Shown: positions 56,742-64,000 of the stretch, in pieces
How the letters are laid out: each line of letters opens with the position of its first letter
Numbering within the stretch: position 1 is the first letter of the stretch
Assembly (NCBI GenBank): GCA_030429565.1
Contig: JAUIFE010000012.1
Span: 1 to 64,000, forward strand
Direction: 5' to 3'
DNA from: Holophagae bacterium
GTDB lineage: Bacteria; Acidobacteriota; Holophagae; Acanthopleuribacterales; Acanthopleuribacteraceae
DNA length: 64,000 bases
Position numbers and translations under genes: made by a program
Notes under the pieces: model-generated
What the model saw: the letters and a program-made list of their open reading frames with translations, nothing else
What the model was told of the DNA's origin: nothing
The model's database searches: none

Positions 56742-57187
56742 ACCCAGCGAGTACACATCGGTTGACGCATTGAATATTTCACTAGGCCATTGTTCAGGGG
56801 ACACATAAGCCGGCGTCATCAGAACCCCACCCTGGCGGGTCGCCTGTTGCGGGATTGATCAGCGCGGTAATCCCAAAGTAGAGCAGATTGGGAGAACCAT
56901 TGCAAAATCAATTCGCCGTCAATCTACAGTACAAAACCATGACTTGGCCACTGTGAAAGCCGGCAACGGATTCTTCGGGCACTTTTTTTAGGGGCGCGAC
57001 GGGCGTCGGCTGCGAATCCTAGTTGTCGTTGTGCACGCCGACTTCGTCGCGGGAGTGCTTAGACATAGAGCAAGAATCTCCAAGACCTGAGCCGGCAAAT
57101 TCGAGGGTCAAACGACCCAGGTTGAGAACCACCGTCTCAATCACGGGGCCGACACACTGCTAAAAGTATTGTCGGCAGATTGAAGGT
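56742..57187 (-). pseudogene. Decayed partial duplicate of the kinase 5' end and leader
   Basis: Same orientation as the intact kinase gene. Blocks align to 55474-56482, for example the stretch encoding VYSLGVVLFQLL upstream of SPEQW, the glycine-rich start of the domain, and the leader. The offset falls from +1,268 bp at the left edge to +704 bp at the right, so about 564 bp have been lost, mainly between the DFG region and the domain start. The equivalent ATG (57066) and part of its Shine-Dalgarno survive, but TAC (Tyr) has become TAG at codon 16, and further indels destroy the frame. No product is expected. It is clearly a tandem partial duplication, now degraded. Confidence 0.85.
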
Positions 57188-57313
57188 AGGTCCAAAGAAG
57201 AAGATAAATAGGGACACCGAAAACAACTACGCACCCAAATAGGCGGGCACCACACTAGCTTAGAATAGACAGGGTAGCGGTCATAATGGCAAACGGAGAC
57301 CCACCTAAAAAAT

Positions 57314-58219
57314 TTATCGCGGGTCTTTCGTGCCCAAAAGCTCGGTCAACAGCGCCGCCGTTTCCACCGGCTGTTCGAACGGGAATAGGTGCCCACCCTC
57401 AAAACGAACCAACTTAAGGTTCGGATACGCCCAGCTCAGCCAGCGAATATCCGACGGCCACAAAACATCGCTGCGGGAAGCATATACCAAGGTCACCGCA
57501 ACGCGATCGGCCGCCGTCTCGCCGACTCGTTGCAGCCGGCGCCGCATCATTTTGGGGAACTTAAGCGGTACCGACCGAAAAATCGCCACCTCCGTCGCCG
57601 CTGCAAAAGTCAGGGTTAGGCCGCCCTCGTCCTTCTGCACGAGCCCATGCTGCACATAATCTTCAAAACAGCGATGGTGGAAGGCTTTGAAAAACGCTTT
57701 ACCGCCAAAGTAGGCACGCGCCTCATCGTGATCGGCAAAATCCGTACGCCGGGTCAACGCCTTGCGAATGGGTCCCACCGAATCACCGCGGCCCAGGCCT
57801 TTCATTAAGGCGATCGTGCCGCGCTTGAAGGGTTGAAAAAGAACCGGATCGAGCAGCACGACGCGACGAAACAGGTCCGGCCGCCGTACCGCGGCAAAAA
57901 GAGTCACCACACCGCCCGAGGAATGGCCGACCGCGTCCACCGGCGCGCCGCCACGTTGCTCAAGGAAGTTGATCAATTCATCCGCCAAGTTGTTGAGGTC
58001 GCCGTTCACAGGAAAGGCGCCGTGGCCCAAGCAATTGATGTAGTGCCAATCAAAGTCATCCAGTAAACCAAATAGGTAGCTGTAACTTTTGGCTGGAAAA
58101 CCGTTGGCATGGCAGAACTGAACCGGTTGTTTCACTTGGACCTCATTTTCAACGATTGGCCACACCCCTGTATGCCCGGGCACCATCTTACCCAAAGGGT
58201 TCGATTCGGGTCGAGGCAA
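57314..58219 (-). CDS. Alpha/beta-hydrolase fold protein
   Basis: A 301-residue cytosolic protein (the start may be internal, at the second Met after LGK). PVQFCHANGFPAKSY is the oxyanion-side HG-like motif, AVGHSSGGVV is the nucleophile elbow with catalytic Ser, VYASRSDVLWP holds the likely acid, and EGGHLFPFEQP the catalytic His. The lid region (residues ~135-210) is helical and basic. The motif set fits an esterase or hydrolase of the abhydrolase_6 type; the substrate cannot be told. It lies about 150 bp downstream of the EEP-family gene on the same strand. Confidence 0.85.
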   Translation of the reverse strand: MPRPESNPLGKMVPGHTGVWPIVENEVQVKQPVQFCHANGFPAKSYSYLFGLLDDFDWHYINCLGHGAFPVNGDLNNLADELINFLEQRGGAPVDAVGHSSGGVVTLFAAVRRPDLFRRVVLLDPVLFQPFKRGTIALMKGLGRGDSVGPIRKALTRRTDFADHDEARAYFGGKAFFKAFHHRCFEDYVQHGLVQKDEGGLTLTFAAATEVAIFRSVPLKFPKMMRRRLQRVGETAADRVAVTLVYASRSDVLWPSDIRWLSWAYPNLKLVRFEGGHLFPFEQPVETAALLTELLGTKDPR

Positions 58220-58367
58220 TCGCGCAAAATGTCCATGCGCTGTGGTTGGGAAAAATCACCGGTGTCCCTGGCAAAGTCGACGCGTTCTATTCGGCGCGCT
58301 GCAGCCCTCCAGACAACGTGAAGCCGCTGTCTGGAATCGCGCATAATCCGTTTTTAGGCCAAGCCGG

Positions 58368-59168
58368 CTAGCGCGGTCCCGCCCATTCAAAATCGGCGAC
58401 CAGCCCAAAGTGATCTGAAACATACACGTCGGGTGTCAACGGTTGATCACCGATAAGTTTGATCGCGCAGGGCCGCCAGCCAGGCTTGCGCGCCGCCATT
58501 AAGATCCGGTCATAACGCACGCGTTTAACACGTTGTTTCTCAAGTGCGGTCATGCTGTTGCGCTCGGTGTCCACCGTCCAGCCTGGATCCGTACCGCGCA
58601 ACAGCGGCCACACATCGTGAAAATGAGGCGGAATCGCATCGTTTTCGGGAAAACTAAAACAGAAATTAAAATCACCGACCCACAACGTCCAGTCCCCCGC
58701 GTCGAGGAAGGGTGTCACCTCGGCCATTTGCACGCGACGTGCGGCCCCATTCGGTCGTCGGCTTTCCAGGTGGACCGCGCCCAGTTGCAGCGTGCCCGTC
58801 GGCAACGCCCAACGCACATCGACCAAAGCCCGGTCCATGGTCGAGGTCAGCGGCCGAATATCAAAGCCGTTCGGCGTTACCTTACTCAGTACCACCACCC
58901 CATATCTGGAAAAGCTAAGACCCGCGCGATCACTGAACCAGTAACCTGTGCTCAAACGCTGATCGGCTACCAGGTGTTTCAGCACACCCACCGTCATTTC
59001 TTGCAAGGCCACAATATCGGCGTCAAGCCGCAACAACAGGTCGATCAAAGCCGCCGTACGCTGCTCGCGATGCGCCCGGCCAAACCAAATATTGAGGGTC
59101 AACACGCGCAGTCCCTGATCAGTGGAAAATGTCGTTTCGGGCAAATCAGGCCCCCTTTTTCTCGTCAA
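58368..59168 (-). CDS. Endonuclease/exonuclease/phosphatase (EEP) family protein
   Basis: A 266-residue protein. The start is probably TTG at 59168, with AAGG 7 nt upstream. EEP signature motifs are in order: LTLNIWFGR, DIVALQEM (Mg-binding Glu), GAVHLES, LWVGDFNF (Asp/Asn), YDRIL, and the C-terminal catalytic SDHFGLVADF. There is no signal peptide, so it is probably cytosolic. The family includes DNases, phosphodiesterases and lipid phosphatases; nothing fixes the substrate. The stop is TAG. Confidence 0.88.
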   Translation of the reverse strand: MTRKRGPDLPETTFSTDQGLRVLTLNIWFGRAHREQRTAALIDLLLRLDADIVALQEMTVGVLKHLVADQRLSTGYWFSDRAGLSFSRYGVVVLSKVTPNGFDIRPLTSTMDRALVDVRWALPTGTLQLGAVHLESRRPNGAARRVQMAEVTPFLDAGDWTLWVGDFNFCFSFPENDAIPPHFHDVWPLLRGTDPGWTVDTERNSMTALEKQRVKRVRYDRILMAARKPGWRPCAIKLIGDQPLTPDVYVSDHFGLVADFEWAGPR

Positions 59169-59200
59169 TCATCGTCCTTTAAGGCGTGGACCGCAATGGC

Positions 59201-60193
59201 TCATACACCTTGGGCACGTAATTGCGACGGCGTCGCGCCCGTCCAACTTTGAAAAGCGCGAAAAAACGAATTTGGGTCGTCGTAACCCAATAGAAAAGAG
59301 ATCTCGGCGCCGGTCATGTTCGCCTGGCCGAGGTAATGGCGTGCCAAGCGTTCGCGGGTTTGATTGAGGACCCGTTGGTAGCTGGTGCCGTCATCCGCCA
59401 ACTTGCGCTGCAACGTGCGCCGACTGATCGCTAATTTGTCGCAAACCGCCTGAATCGAGGCCTCCCCGCTTGGCAGCAGTTCCAACAATGCGCCGCGCAC
59501 GCGATCACCCATCGCCGCCCCTTCATCCAAATCGGCCAGCCGCCGTCGCAACGCCGGTTCGAACGTTTGCCACATCGATTCGTTGGCCGTCATGAACGGA
59601 CGCCGCGCATCGGCCGCCGAAAAAACCACCTCGAGGTGTTCACCGCGTTGCGGCGCAACCCCGAAATAGCCCAGGTAAGCGTCGCGGCGCGGGACCACCG
59701 CCGGAATCGTCACCGCGCACGGACGCACCTGATGCCGCGTTGCAATCCTTGCTAGCTGAACGAAAAACACCGCCTCGGCAAGCAGTAGCGAAACCGGCGC
59801 CTGCTGCGTCTGATCCAACCACGCAAATCCCAGGCTCGTGGTTTCGTCAGTTTCCGCGACCGTTAACACCATCGGACAAACCAACTTCTTGTAACGTGCA
59901 ATACGCCCCAGTGCCACATTCAAATCACGGGAACACAGGGCCGCGAAAATGGGTGGATCGAAAGCCTCCACCGATATCGCAGCACCGATTCGCAACGGCA
60001 ACTCAGGGTCTTCAAGCATTTGGTCGAGGGCCTGCCACAGCCGAAAATAACCCACGGTGTCGACCTGCGCCCGCTCGCGTACGAAAAGGTCTTCCGGCAA
60101 GCCCGCCCACCGCAAAACATCGGCAGGATTCAGACCCAAATCCAATAAAATCAGCCGCCATCCCGGATTAATGGCATATTGGTAGACCGTCAT
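59201..60193 (-). CDS. AraC-family transcriptional regulator
   Basis: A 330-residue protein. The long N-terminal domain (about 1-220) is of the type found in AraC/OruR-like regulators with an arabinose_bd-like ligand domain. The C-terminal ~100 residues carry two helix-turn-helix motifs, SIQAVCDKLAISRRTLQRKL and GAEISFLLGYDDPNSFFRAF. The ATG overlaps the stop of the upstream SDR gene (ATGA) and has GGAGG 7 nt before it, so it is translationally coupled. It likely controls the SDR operon; the inducer is unknown. Confidence 0.92.
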   Translation of the reverse strand: MTVYQYAINPGWRLILLDLGLNPADVLRWAGLPEDLFVRERAQVDTVGYFRLWQALDQMLEDPELPLRIGAAISVEAFDPPIFAALCSRDLNVALGRIARYKKLVCPMVLTVAETDETTSLGFAWLDQTQQAPVSLLLAEAVFFVQLARIATRHQVRPCAVTIPAVVPRRDAYLGYFGVAPQRGEHLEVVFSAADARRPFMTANESMWQTFEPALRRRLADLDEGAAMGDRVRGALLELLPSGEASIQAVCDKLAISRRTLQRKLADDGTSYQRVLNQTRERLARHYLGQANMTGAEISFLLGYDDPNSFFRAFQSWTGATPSQLRAQGV

Positions 60194-61059
60194 CCATGAA
60201 CCTCCTGCTTGCCGGTTTTAACCTGTTTATCGGTCGAGCGAATGCGTGATTTTAGAATCATTTCCCAGACCGAATCCGGGAACAACCAGTGCAAACGCAC
60301 GTAGAGTTTGGCATCGAATGGGGCGCGATAGCGGCGGCGTGGCTTTTTCACGCGCAAGGCCGTCGCCACCGCGTCGGCAATCACACTGGGTTTGGCCGCA
60401 CTCGTGTAACCACGCAGGATACGCGCCATCGGTTCGGTGAAAAAACGGTATACGGAATTTTTCGAAGAGGCTTCGAGATTGTCGGCTGAAATGCCGGACC
60501 ACTCGCTTTCAATCGCCCCTGGCTGCACGACCACCACATTGACACCAAAGGGTTCCACTTCCATACGCAACGCATCCGACAGCACTTCCAAAGCGTGTTT
60601 GGTGGCGTGATACCAGCCGCCAATCGGCATCCAAATGCGGCCACCCATCGAGCTGATATTGATAATTGTGCCGCTGCGCGCCGCCCGCATCGTCGGCAAC
60701 ACCAGTTGTGTCAAGCGCATTAACCCAAACACATTTACCTCAAACTGGCGCCGCGCCTCATCGACCGGCACATCTTCCAAGGCCCCGTATGAACCGTAAC
60801 CCGCATTATTTACCAGTGCATCGAGACGACCTTCTGCTTCCAAAATTGCATCAACCGCTTTGGCCATACTCGCTTCATCCGTCACGTCGATGAACAGCGT
60901 TTTGGCACCCGCCTGTTTGAGATCTTCCATTTGGTTGAGCCGCCGCGCCGCGCCGTACACGGTCCAACCTTCCTGCAGCATCTTGGTAACAATCGCCTTG
61001 CCAATCCCGGCTGAAGCGCCGGTAATCAGTACAACTTTTTTCGGTGAATGCTCTGCCAT
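60190..61059 (-). CDS. Short-chain dehydrogenase/reductase (classical SDR)
   Basis: A 289-residue oxidoreductase. The ATG at 61059 with GGAGG 6 nt upstream is preferred over an in-frame hydrophobic extension from 61179. Motifs: cofactor loop TGASAGIG, acidic DVTD, NNAG, catalytic Ser in NISSMGG, and YHATK (Tyr/Lys). The residue pattern after strand 2 (AARR) favours NADP(H). The C-terminal extension (PFDAKLYVRLHWLFPDSVWE) is typical of SDRs acting on lipid or steroid-like substrates, but no substrate can be assigned. First gene of a two-gene unit with the AraC regulator. Confidence 0.92.
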   Translation of the reverse strand: MAEHSPKKVVLITGASAGIGKAIVTKMLQEGWTVYGAARRLNQMEDLKQAGAKTLFIDVTDEASMAKAVDAILEAEGRLDALVNNAGYGSYGALEDVPVDEARRQFEVNVFGLMRLTQLVLPTMRAARSGTIINISSMGGRIWMPIGGWYHATKHALEVLSDALRMEVEPFGVNVVVVQPGAIESEWSGISADNLEASSKNSVYRFFTEPMARILRGYTSAAKPSVIADAVATALRVKKPRRRYRAPFDAKLYVRLHWLFPDSVWEMILKSRIRSTDKQVKTGKQEVHG

Positions 61060-61455
61060 GGGTATCCTCCCCCGTTGTGATGCTCTTAAAGGTAATCGGC
61101 GAAGAACGCCAAAAACATAGCAGAAGACGCCAAAGGATATGCAAATGGCGCCGGCGACCAAACAAACGGCGCCATACAAGCACTAATAGGTGACAACAAC
61201 TCACCTTTCAAGGTTATCTTCTGTTAAAATATCAACAACTCAACTTTTCTAAAATCCATATTTTTACGCCCTCTCGCCTAAAGTGAGCGATTCGGGTGGA
61301 CGCTGTCACGCGCCTGTTGGTGCCTCCTGTTTTGCAAAAAACACCGACGTACATCGCATGGACGCCACGCTTTTTCCACGCGGCCCATGTCGGACAGCTC
61401 GCGTTGCCACGCCGCCAAAACTCGCGCAGCTTAGGTTTCAAAAAGGAGTTAGTGC
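61060..61455. other. Divergent promoter region
   Basis: About 395 bp between the minus-strand SDR-AraC unit and the plus-strand SGNH hydrolase. It contains the inverted repeat listed separately, an AT-rich patch (61205-61265) likely to hold a promoter, and two GGCGCC palindromes near 61147 and 61168. Confidence 0.45.
61188..61206. promoter_or_regulatory. Inverted repeat, possible operator
   Basis: AGGTGA-CAACAAC-TCACCT is a perfect 6-bp inverted repeat with a 7-bp spacer, lying about 130 bp upstream of the SDR start. The AraC product encoded in the same unit could bind it, although AraC proteins more often use direct repeats. Confidence 0.25.
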
Positions 61456-63195
61456 ATGTTTTGTCTCTACCGCTGCTTTGGCGTTCTGCTCTTCCTCTGC
61501 CCTTACCTTTTCGCTTGGCAACCAGCTCACCCGGACCTTGCCCCCGCGCTCACGAATTTGGAAAACCGGCACGCCGCCGCAAAATTTCGCCACAACCGGC
61601 AGTTCCTTATCCTCGGACTCGGCGATAGCCTGACCCACGGCACCATGGACGGCACGAACAACAACATCAATAGCCAAAATGCGTATTTGCAACTGGTTGC
61701 CGATGCTATCGGCCAGGTTGAACCCGTGCTGTTCCAGCAACCTTTCTTCGATACTGAGCAAAAACGGATCGACCCCTGGCGCATCCCGACCAACCTCGCC
61801 GTTGACGGCGCCACCGTCTTCACCATTGACGGCTTGGCCTACGCCAAAGCGCCCGACAGCCCCAAAAAGAGCAATAAGCTAATGTGCAACCAATGGTTTC
61901 CTGCTTTCCTCAACGACAAATACGACAAGGTCTTGTTCCCCATTAATTGGCAAACCAACAGCACCGTCTCAACCGTAGACGCCGCCGCCTGGTGGTTGGC
62001 CGAACCCGAAGTAGGTACCAACGCCTTGCCTGGTTTGGTATTCCTTTGGGCCGGCAATAACGACAGCAGTAAAGCCGCACTTGGATCGGCCGGCGCCGAC
62101 GGCGGATTGGCTTTTCCCCTGCCCTACGACCTTGTTCGTCAAGAGCTTAACTGGACCCTGCGCTTAACCCTCGATGTCGGGCTTGGCCTCAACCTCGTGA
62201 ATTTCTCGCCCTACACCGCCGCCGCCATTAACACCGGCCTGACCGAAATTGACGACTTCGCCGCCCAGTATCATCAAGTCGTCAATCGATTGGCGCAAGC
62301 CGCCGGCGACGACGACGTCACCTTCTTCCTAATGACCCTGCCCTACTACGGTTCCGTCGGTTACCTGTTTGACTCCGAGGATTTGGAGTTTTACCTGGGC
62401 CAAGTTGATCAGGACTACCGCGTGCCGCCGAGTTTCGCCCGCGTGGCGCCCCGTGGTGAGGATATAAGCGACTTCACCAAAGGGGACCGTGTCTCCATCT
62501 TCACCTTCGGGTTTATGTACTTATTGCTTGAAAGTGGCTACAGCATTGAGGACGTCAACCGCGCGCTGGAAATCGACGGGACCCAGCGCGACGGCTTGGT
62601 GCTTTCCGAGCAAGAACAGGCCGCCATCCGCGAACGGATAAATCACTTCAACGCCGTCATCGACGCCGAAGCCGGCATGCGTGGCGACCGTTTCGTGCGC
62701 GTCGATATCGGCGGTTTCCTCAATCGCGCGCTTACCGGCGACGAGGTGATTTACGCCGGGGATCAGCGCCTCACGCGCAAATGGACACGCGGCGCAGGCT
62801 TTAGTCTCGACGGGGTCCATCCAGGCTACACGGGCCAAGCCCTCGTCGCCAACTACGTGCTCGACCAAGTCGACAACGCGCGCAATTTGGCCACCGCCCG
62901 CTACGATTTGGCGCACATACTCAACCGTGATCCTTACTATGACCGCGACGGCGATGGCTGGGCGAGCGGACCCAACTACGATCCCGTCGGCCTGACCCAA
63001 CTATTGTTTCTATTCCTGGACCCCGATGACCAAAACCCACAAACCCGCCTGCAATTACCTGACGACGTCTGGCAACGCGTTTCCAACGTTATTCTCGGCG
63101 AAGTCACCGGCATTCCCGGCCTGAAGCAAGCGGTAGAAAAGGAAAAGGCACGCCGCCAAGCTGCAGCCACCCAACCCCAACCAACGAGCCGTTAA
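61456..63195 (+). CDS. Secreted SGNH/GDSL-family hydrolase
   Basis: A 579-residue protein with AAGGAG 7 nt before its ATG and a signal peptide (MFCLYRCFGVLLFLCPYLFA). GDSL block I is LILGLGDSLTHGT with the nucleophilic Ser. An Asn-bearing block is VFLWAGNND, and the C-terminal FSLDGVHPGYTGQ supplies the catalytic Asp and His. The C-terminus (NRDPYYDRDGDGWASGPNYD) contains an Asp/Gly calcium-loop-like element. It is longer than typical SGNH esterases (200-350) because of insertions between blocks. Probable extracellular or periplasmic esterase/lipase; the substrate is unknown. Confidence 0.88.
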   Translation: MFCLYRCFGVLLFLCPYLFAWQPAHPDLAPALTNLENRHAAAKFRHNRQFLILGLGDSLTHGTMDGTNNNINSQNAYLQLVADAIGQVEPVLFQQPFFDTEQKRIDPWRIPTNLAVDGATVFTIDGLAYAKAPDSPKKSNKLMCNQWFPAFLNDKYDKVLFPINWQTNSTVSTVDAAAWWLAEPEVGTNALPGLVFLWAGNNDSSKAALGSAGADGGLAFPLPYDLVRQELNWTLRLTLDVGLGLNLVNFSPYTAAAINTGLTEIDDFAAQYHQVVNRLAQAAGDDDVTFFLMTLPYYGSVGYLFDSEDLEFYLGQVDQDYRVPPSFARVAPRGEDISDFTKGDRVSIFTFGFMYLLLESGYSIEDVNRALEIDGTQRDGLVLSEQEQAAIRERINHFNAVIDAEAGMRGDRFVRVDIGGFLNRALTGDEVIYAGDQRLTRKWTRGAGFSLDGVHPGYTGQALVANYVLDQVDNARNLATARYDLAHILNRDPYYDRDGDGWASGPNYDPVGLTQLLFLFLDPDDQNPQTRLQLPDDVWQRVSNVILGEVTGIPGLKQAVEKEKARRQAAATQPQPTSR

Positions 63196-63208
63196 CTCCG
63201 GCTGGAGG

Positions 63209-63237
63209 GCGACGCGAGCTTCGGCCCGCGTCGCTTT
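63209..63237 (+). terminator. Probable terminator
   Basis: GCGACGCG and CGCGTCGC form a perfect 8-bp stem around a 10-nt loop, followed by TTT. It lies 14 bp after the SGNH gene stop; the short T run limits confidence. Confidence 0.6.
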
Positions 63238-63338
63238 CACAGACGCACCACCGTCGCCCCAAAAAAATATGCTACAGTTCAAAAAAATCGACTTTCACAA
63301 TATACCAACGCTTTAGCGAACAACAGGGAGCGCCCATT

Positions 63339-64000
63339 ATGAGTCTCGCCGCCGTTTTGGCCGAATTCAAGGGTTTGAGCAACAACGAGGCCTATCACAA
63401 AGCTTTTAACCAAAGGGTTTTCCTGGCGTCTAACGACCCCGTCGATCCCTTTCTGGGCAACACCCAACGGGTCATGTTTTTGCCCTTTCTCAATCAGTTG
63501 GTCGGTGAACTCCACAGCGACGCCCAAATCCTCGATATCGGTGCCGGCAAAGGTGAAATCGTCGATCTCAGCCTCGAACCCCATGCCCCAGCGGGCACAA
63601 GGGTTTCCATCGAGGAACCCAACCCCATTCTTTTCCAGGCTTACCAGCAACGGTTGCAGCGTTCGCCCAGCCTGCATTACGGCGAGGGCTGGAATGAACC
63701 CGTCCAGGACCTTTACCAGCGCAACATGTCCCACCATTACGATCTCATCCTCTCGGTTCACATGATTTACCACTTAACCGATTGGCAGGATTCGAACCAA
63801 GACCCCGTCAAACACCTCGAGGAAATGGTGGCCTTTGCCTACAGCCTGCTCAAGCCCGGCGGCCGCATCTTCCTGGTGTACGCCGACCAAGAGCACGCCA
63901 TGAGCGGTCGCGCCGGCCTGTATTACTACCGCAAGCGCGGCGACCAGCGCCTCGAAAAGAACCTGGTACGCCTGTACCGTGCCCGTAACCAACTGTTTGC
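63339..64000 (+). CDS. SAM-dependent methyltransferase (partial, runs off window)
   Basis: At least 220 residues, open to the window edge. The ATG at 63339 has GGGAG 8 nt upstream. ILDIGAGKGEIVDL is motif I, VSIEEPNP ends strand 2, YDLILSVHMIYHL is the strand-4 region, and LKPGGRIFLVY is the typical post-motif. This is a class I small-molecule or protein methyltransferase; HMIYHLTDW slightly resembles small-molecule N-methyltransferases. The substrate is unknown and the C-terminus is missing. Confidence 0.85.
   Translation, partial: MSLAAVLAEFKGLSNNEAYHKAFNQRVFLASNDPVDPFLGNTQRVMFLPFLNQLVGELHSDAQILDIGAGKGEIVDLSLEPHAPAGTRVSIEEPNPILFQAYQQRLQRSPSLHYGEGWNEPVQDLYQRNMSHHYDLILSVHMIYHLTDWQDSNQDPVKHLEEMVAFAYSLLKPGGRIFLVYADQEHAMSGRAGLYYYRKRGDQRLEKNLVRLYRARNQLF

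Noticed and set aside
49199..57066. Reassignment of TAG as a sense codon, because three ambers (436-438, 49199-49201 and the kinase remnant near 57020) interrupt otherwise readable frames.
   Set aside because: TAG terminates several intact genes here (33069-33071, 41696-41698, 43707-43709, 58368-58370), and two of the three interrupted frames carry further deletions.

Overview
This is a 64 kb chromosomal window from a Gram-negative-type bacterium with a large genome. The bulk is moderately GC-rich, with AT-rich islands in the toxin and immunity genes. Giant secreted RHS/YD-repeat proteins, Ser/Thr kinases fused to TPR arrays, cyclase-kinase fusions, many-receiver hybrid histidine kinases and secreted CAZyme/SGNH hydrolases suggest a large-genome lineage such as Acidobacteriota (possibly Acanthopleuribacteraceae-like). 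That placement is a guess from gene style; there is no rRNA or other marker in the window.

Region 1 (1-21.8 kb, all minus strand) is a polymorphic-toxin locus. A secreted RHS-like protein (15811-21762) is followed by a 3,299-residue RHS protein (5803-15702). Its C-terminal tail carries the barnase catalytic pattern (E...R...H), and the next gene (4987-5769) ends in a clear barstar domain, so this is a toxin-immunity pair. Next comes an orphan RHS cassette (1515-5021): a 2.67 kb near-identical copy of the RHS core, with no secretion N-terminus and a different, RelE/YoeB-like tail, followed by its own candidate immunity gene (694-1503). A third, decayed RHS copy (127-531) is cut at what looks like the terminus of an IS66-family element.

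Region 2 (22-30.5 kb) holds a small VOC protein and a 2,466-residue secreted protein of about 22 PKD/Ig-like repeats, with two proprotein-convertase P-type domains inserted and a dockerin-like C-terminus.

Region 3 (31-46.8 kb, plus strand) is a signalling region. It starts with a three-gene operon of two paralogous cyclase-kinase fusions (one with a broken kinase, the other with a broken cyclase) and a membrane-anchored methyltransferase. A cysteine-rich small protein follows, then a hybrid histidine kinase with three receivers, a CheR methyltransferase, a receiver-histidine kinase, a degenerate receiver and another receiver-histidine kinase.

Region 4 (47-64 kb) is mixed: a TPR protein; a GH8 glycanase whose CBM6-CBM2 tail is cut off by one in-frame amber codon; a small protein tyrosine phosphatase; a secreted hypothetical; a large Ser/Thr kinase-TPR protein with a decayed partial copy of its own 5' end just upstream; an alpha/beta hydrolase; an EEP-family phosphatase/nuclease; a coupled SDR-AraC pair; a secreted SGNH hydrolase; and a methyltransferase truncated by the window end. 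No tRNA, rRNA or CRISPR array was seen.
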